From Anaerolineae bacterium (lineage in GTDB: Bacteria > Chloroflexota > Anaerolineae > B4-G1 > SLSP01), in contig JAFGNI010000211.1 of the NCBI GenBank assembly GCA_016927095.1, positions 1 to 6,595 on the forward strand: a DNA stretch of 6,595 nucleotides, given 5' to 3'. The notes below the pieces were generated by a model, which saw only the letters and a list, made by a program, of their open reading frames with translations, was not told the DNA's origin and made no database searches. A program made the translations under genes and the position numbers. Each line of letters starts with the position of its first letter. The first letter of the stretch is position 1. Of the stretch, positions 5,090-6,595 are shown in pieces.

Positions 5090-6502
5090 ATGGCGAAAGT
5101 CGCGATTATCGGCGCTGGTAGTATCGTCTTCTGCAAGACACTGATTCTGGATATCCTGGCGACGGAGGGGCTGGAGGACACAGAGTTCGCCCTGATGGCC
5201 CCCAGCACCCGGCGCACGCCGCAGGTAGAGGCCTTCGTGAACAAGGTGATCGAGGCCAACGACCTGCCCGCCACGACCTGGGTGACCACCGACCGGCGGG
5301 AGGCCGTGAAAGGCGCCGACTATGTGATCGCCACCTTCCAGGTCGGCGGCATCGAAGGCTTTGAGGCCGATTACAAGATCCCGCTGAAGTACGGCGTCGA
5401 CCAGTGCATCGGCGACACGCTGGGGCCCGGCGGCGTCTTCCGCGCCCTGCGCAGTATCCCGGTGATGATGGATCTCGCCCGCGACATGGAGGAGCTCTGC
5501 CCGGAAGCCTACCTGCTCAACTACGTCAACCCGATGGCGATGGTGAGCTGGGCGCTGGGCAAGACCAAGGTGCCCTTCGTCGGCCTCTGCCACGGCGTGC
5601 AGACGACGATGGACCTCATCTCCGGCTACGTCGGCCTCCCCAAGGACGAGATCGACTTCCTCTGCGCCGGCATCAACCATATGGGCTGGTTCCTCAAGTT
5701 GGAGCACGAGGGCCGGGACCTCTATCCCATCCTCAGGGAGAAGTTCGAGCAGCCCGAATACTATGTCAACGAGAAAGTCCGGGGCGAGGTCCTCCGCCAC
5801 TTCGGCTACTTCATGACCGAGTCGACGGGACATCTGGCCGAGTACGTGCCTTGGTTCCGCAAGAACCGGATAGCGCTGGATCTGTACTGCGACGAGCCAG
5901 GCTTCGGTGGCGAGAGCGGTGCCTACTACAATTGGTGCCGCTACGTCGCGGACAAATACACCGGCACCGAGATCCTGGCTGACGAGCCTGTCAGCCTGCC
6001 GGAGCGATCCATTGAGTACGGCTCCTACGTGATCGAGGCTCTGGAGACGGGCCGCACCTTCAAGCTCAACGGCAACGTTATCAACGGTGGGATGATCACC
6101 AACCTGCCGGCGGACTGCTGCGCCGAGGGCCCCATCTACGTCGACCGCACCGGCCTCCACAAGACTGTTGTCGGTGACCTGCCGCCCCAGTGTGCCGCTC
6201 TCAACTTGACCAATATCAACGTCCAGCGCCTGACCGTTGAGGCAGCGCTGACCGGCGACCCCGAGCATATCGTCCACGCCTGCGCGCTGGACCCGCTCAC
6301 CGGCGCGGTGCTGACGCTGAAAGAGGTCCGCGAGATGGCAAGTGAGATGCTGGAGGCGGAGAAGCCGTGGCTGCCGCAGTTTGAGGGGAAATCCATCAGG
6401 CCCACGCCCACCATCGAGATTCCGGAAGATGTCGAGCGCGCCGAGGTGCCCGTCGACCCCGCCTTGGCCATCATCTCCCGTTTTGGAGAACTGGCGGCGT
6501 AG
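5090..6502 (+). CDS. Glycoside hydrolase family 4 enzyme, alpha-galactosidase/alpha-glucosidase-like
   Basis: This 470-residue protein belongs to GH4, whose members use NAD+ and Mn2+ and cleave glycosides by C3 oxidation, elimination, hydration and re-reduction. Visible motifs: nucleotide-binding GAGSIVF (8-14), GDTLGPGGVFRALRSIP (108-124), NYVNPMAM (144-151), CHGVQ (167-171) with metal ligand C167, GINHMGWF (194-201) with metal ligand H197, and ESTGHLAEY (244-252), whose Y252 may be the catalytic base. The CHG/INHM pattern fits unphosphorylated alpha-glucosides or alpha-galactosides rather than 6-phospho-sugars, though specificity is uncertain. The acidic DID-type motif expected after the second strand is absent: LMAPSTRR (35-42). 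The start is ATG 5090 with GGAGG 6 nt upstream; an in-frame TTG at 5036 would add residues encoded by the repeat and is rejected. It is the last gene of the operon. Confidence 0.93.
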   Translation: MAKVAIIGAGSIVFCKTLILDILATEGLEDTEFALMAPSTRRTPQVEAFVNKVIEANDLPATTWVTTDRREAVKGADYVIATFQVGGIEGFEADYKIPLKYGVDQCIGDTLGPGGVFRALRSIPVMMDLARDMEELCPEAYLLNYVNPMAMVSWALGKTKVPFVGLCHGVQTTMDLISGYVGLPKDEIDFLCAGINHMGWFLKLEHEGRDLYPILREKFEQPEYYVNEKVRGEVLRHFGYFMTESTGHLAEYVPWFRKNRIALDLYCDEPGFGGESGAYYNWCRYVADKYTGTEILADEPVSLPERSIEYGSYVIEALETGRTFKLNGNVINGGMITNLPADCCAEGPIYVDRTGLHKTVVGDLPPQCAALNLTNINVQRLTVEAALTGDPEHIVHACALDPLTGAVLTLKEVREMASEMLEAEKPWLPQFEGKSIRPTPTIEIPEDVERAEVPVDPALAIISRFGELAA

Positions 6503-6520
6503 GGAAGTCTTGTCCGCTTA

Positions 6521-6556
6521 ACAGAGACGCCGACCGGGCTTGGTCGGCGTCTCTGT
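6521..6556 (+). terminator. Hairpin terminator closing the operon, no T-tract
   Basis: A perfect 15-bp stem, ACAGAGACGCCGACC (6521-6535) with its complement (6542-6556), encloses the 6-nt loop GGGCTT. It begins 18 nt after the GH4 stop codon. The following bases (GGAGAGCACC) contain no T-run, as with the hairpin at 2287-2325. The last 39 bases of the window (6557-6595) show no recognisable feature. Confidence 0.8.
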
Positions 6557-6595
6557 GGAGAGCACCTTGCAGCCCGTTTGTTGCCGGCGTAGGTC

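Noticed and set aside
5186..5240. Frameshift in the GH4 gene explaining the missing DID motif
   Set aside because: Family-like sequence continues in the same frame on both sides, so any change is a multiple of three bases; the deviation is reported as a finding instead.
5015..6277. Long minus-strand open frame of 420 codons opposite the GH4 gene
   Set aside because: It is antisense to a clear GH4 gene, rich in Val/Ala/Asp/Glu as expected from reading a GC-rich gene backwards, and has no domain signature.

Overview
The window looks like chromosomal DNA of a free-living, GC-rich bacterium, most likely a member of the Chloroflexota (Anaerolineae/Caldilineae-like). This placement is an inference. 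It rests on the gene mix (a Gfo/Idh/MocA oxidoreductase, a cytoplasmic FG-GAP propeller protein and a GH4 enzyme together), the short-period tandem repeats in the intergenic spacers, a probable leaderless gene, and strong hairpin terminators without T-tracts. No rRNA or other phylogenetic marker is present.

Left part (1-2325). The minus strand carries a two-component system: a six-helix membrane histidine kinase (298-1578) followed with a 4-bp ATGA overlap by a NarL/LuxR-type response regulator whose C-terminus runs off the window (1-301). Diverging from them on the plus strand is a small lipoprotein gene (1759-2259) that ends in a perfect 14-bp hairpin (2287-2325). The 180-bp divergent spacer contains a TATAAT box so close to the kinase ATG that the mRNA should be leaderless. 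It also holds a pair of direct repeats (TCATACCGGnnnnTGAT, 44 bp apart) placed about 45 bp upstream of each predicted start site. These are good candidates for the binding sites of the neighbouring response regulator.

Middle spacer (2326-2662). Two perfect 15-bp palindromes (ACCTTCC-S-GGAAGGT, centres 81 bp apart) lie upstream of a good sigma70-type promoter (TGGACG, 17 bp, TATCAT). This looks like the control region of the catabolic operon that follows.

Right part (2663-6556). Three plus-strand genes form a likely carbohydrate operon: a Gfo/Idh/MocA-type NAD(P)-dependent oxidoreductase (2663-3721), a seven-bladed FG-GAP/VCBS propeller protein without signal peptide (3814-4899) that resembles the propeller of aldos-2-ulose dehydratase, and a GH4 glycosidase (5090-6502). 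A perfect 15-bp hairpin closes the operon (6521-6556). GH4 enzymes work by transient oxidation at sugar C3 followed by elimination. A sugar oxidoreductase and a dehydratase-like propeller beside one suggest an oxidative (3-keto-type) route for breaking down a glycoside. That is a hypothesis: the substrate cannot be read from the sequence.

The strangest DNA is between the operon genes. The first spacer (3722-3813) holds two different 7-bp-period repeats. The second (4900-5089) holds two oppositely oriented, strictly 8-bp-phased arrays of an AGCGAnnn unit that can fold into a long imperfect hairpin. Two active-site deviations also deserve attention: the GH4 enzyme lacks the acidic motif that normally follows its second beta-strand, and the oxidoreductase has Asn where the family's catalytic Asp is expected.
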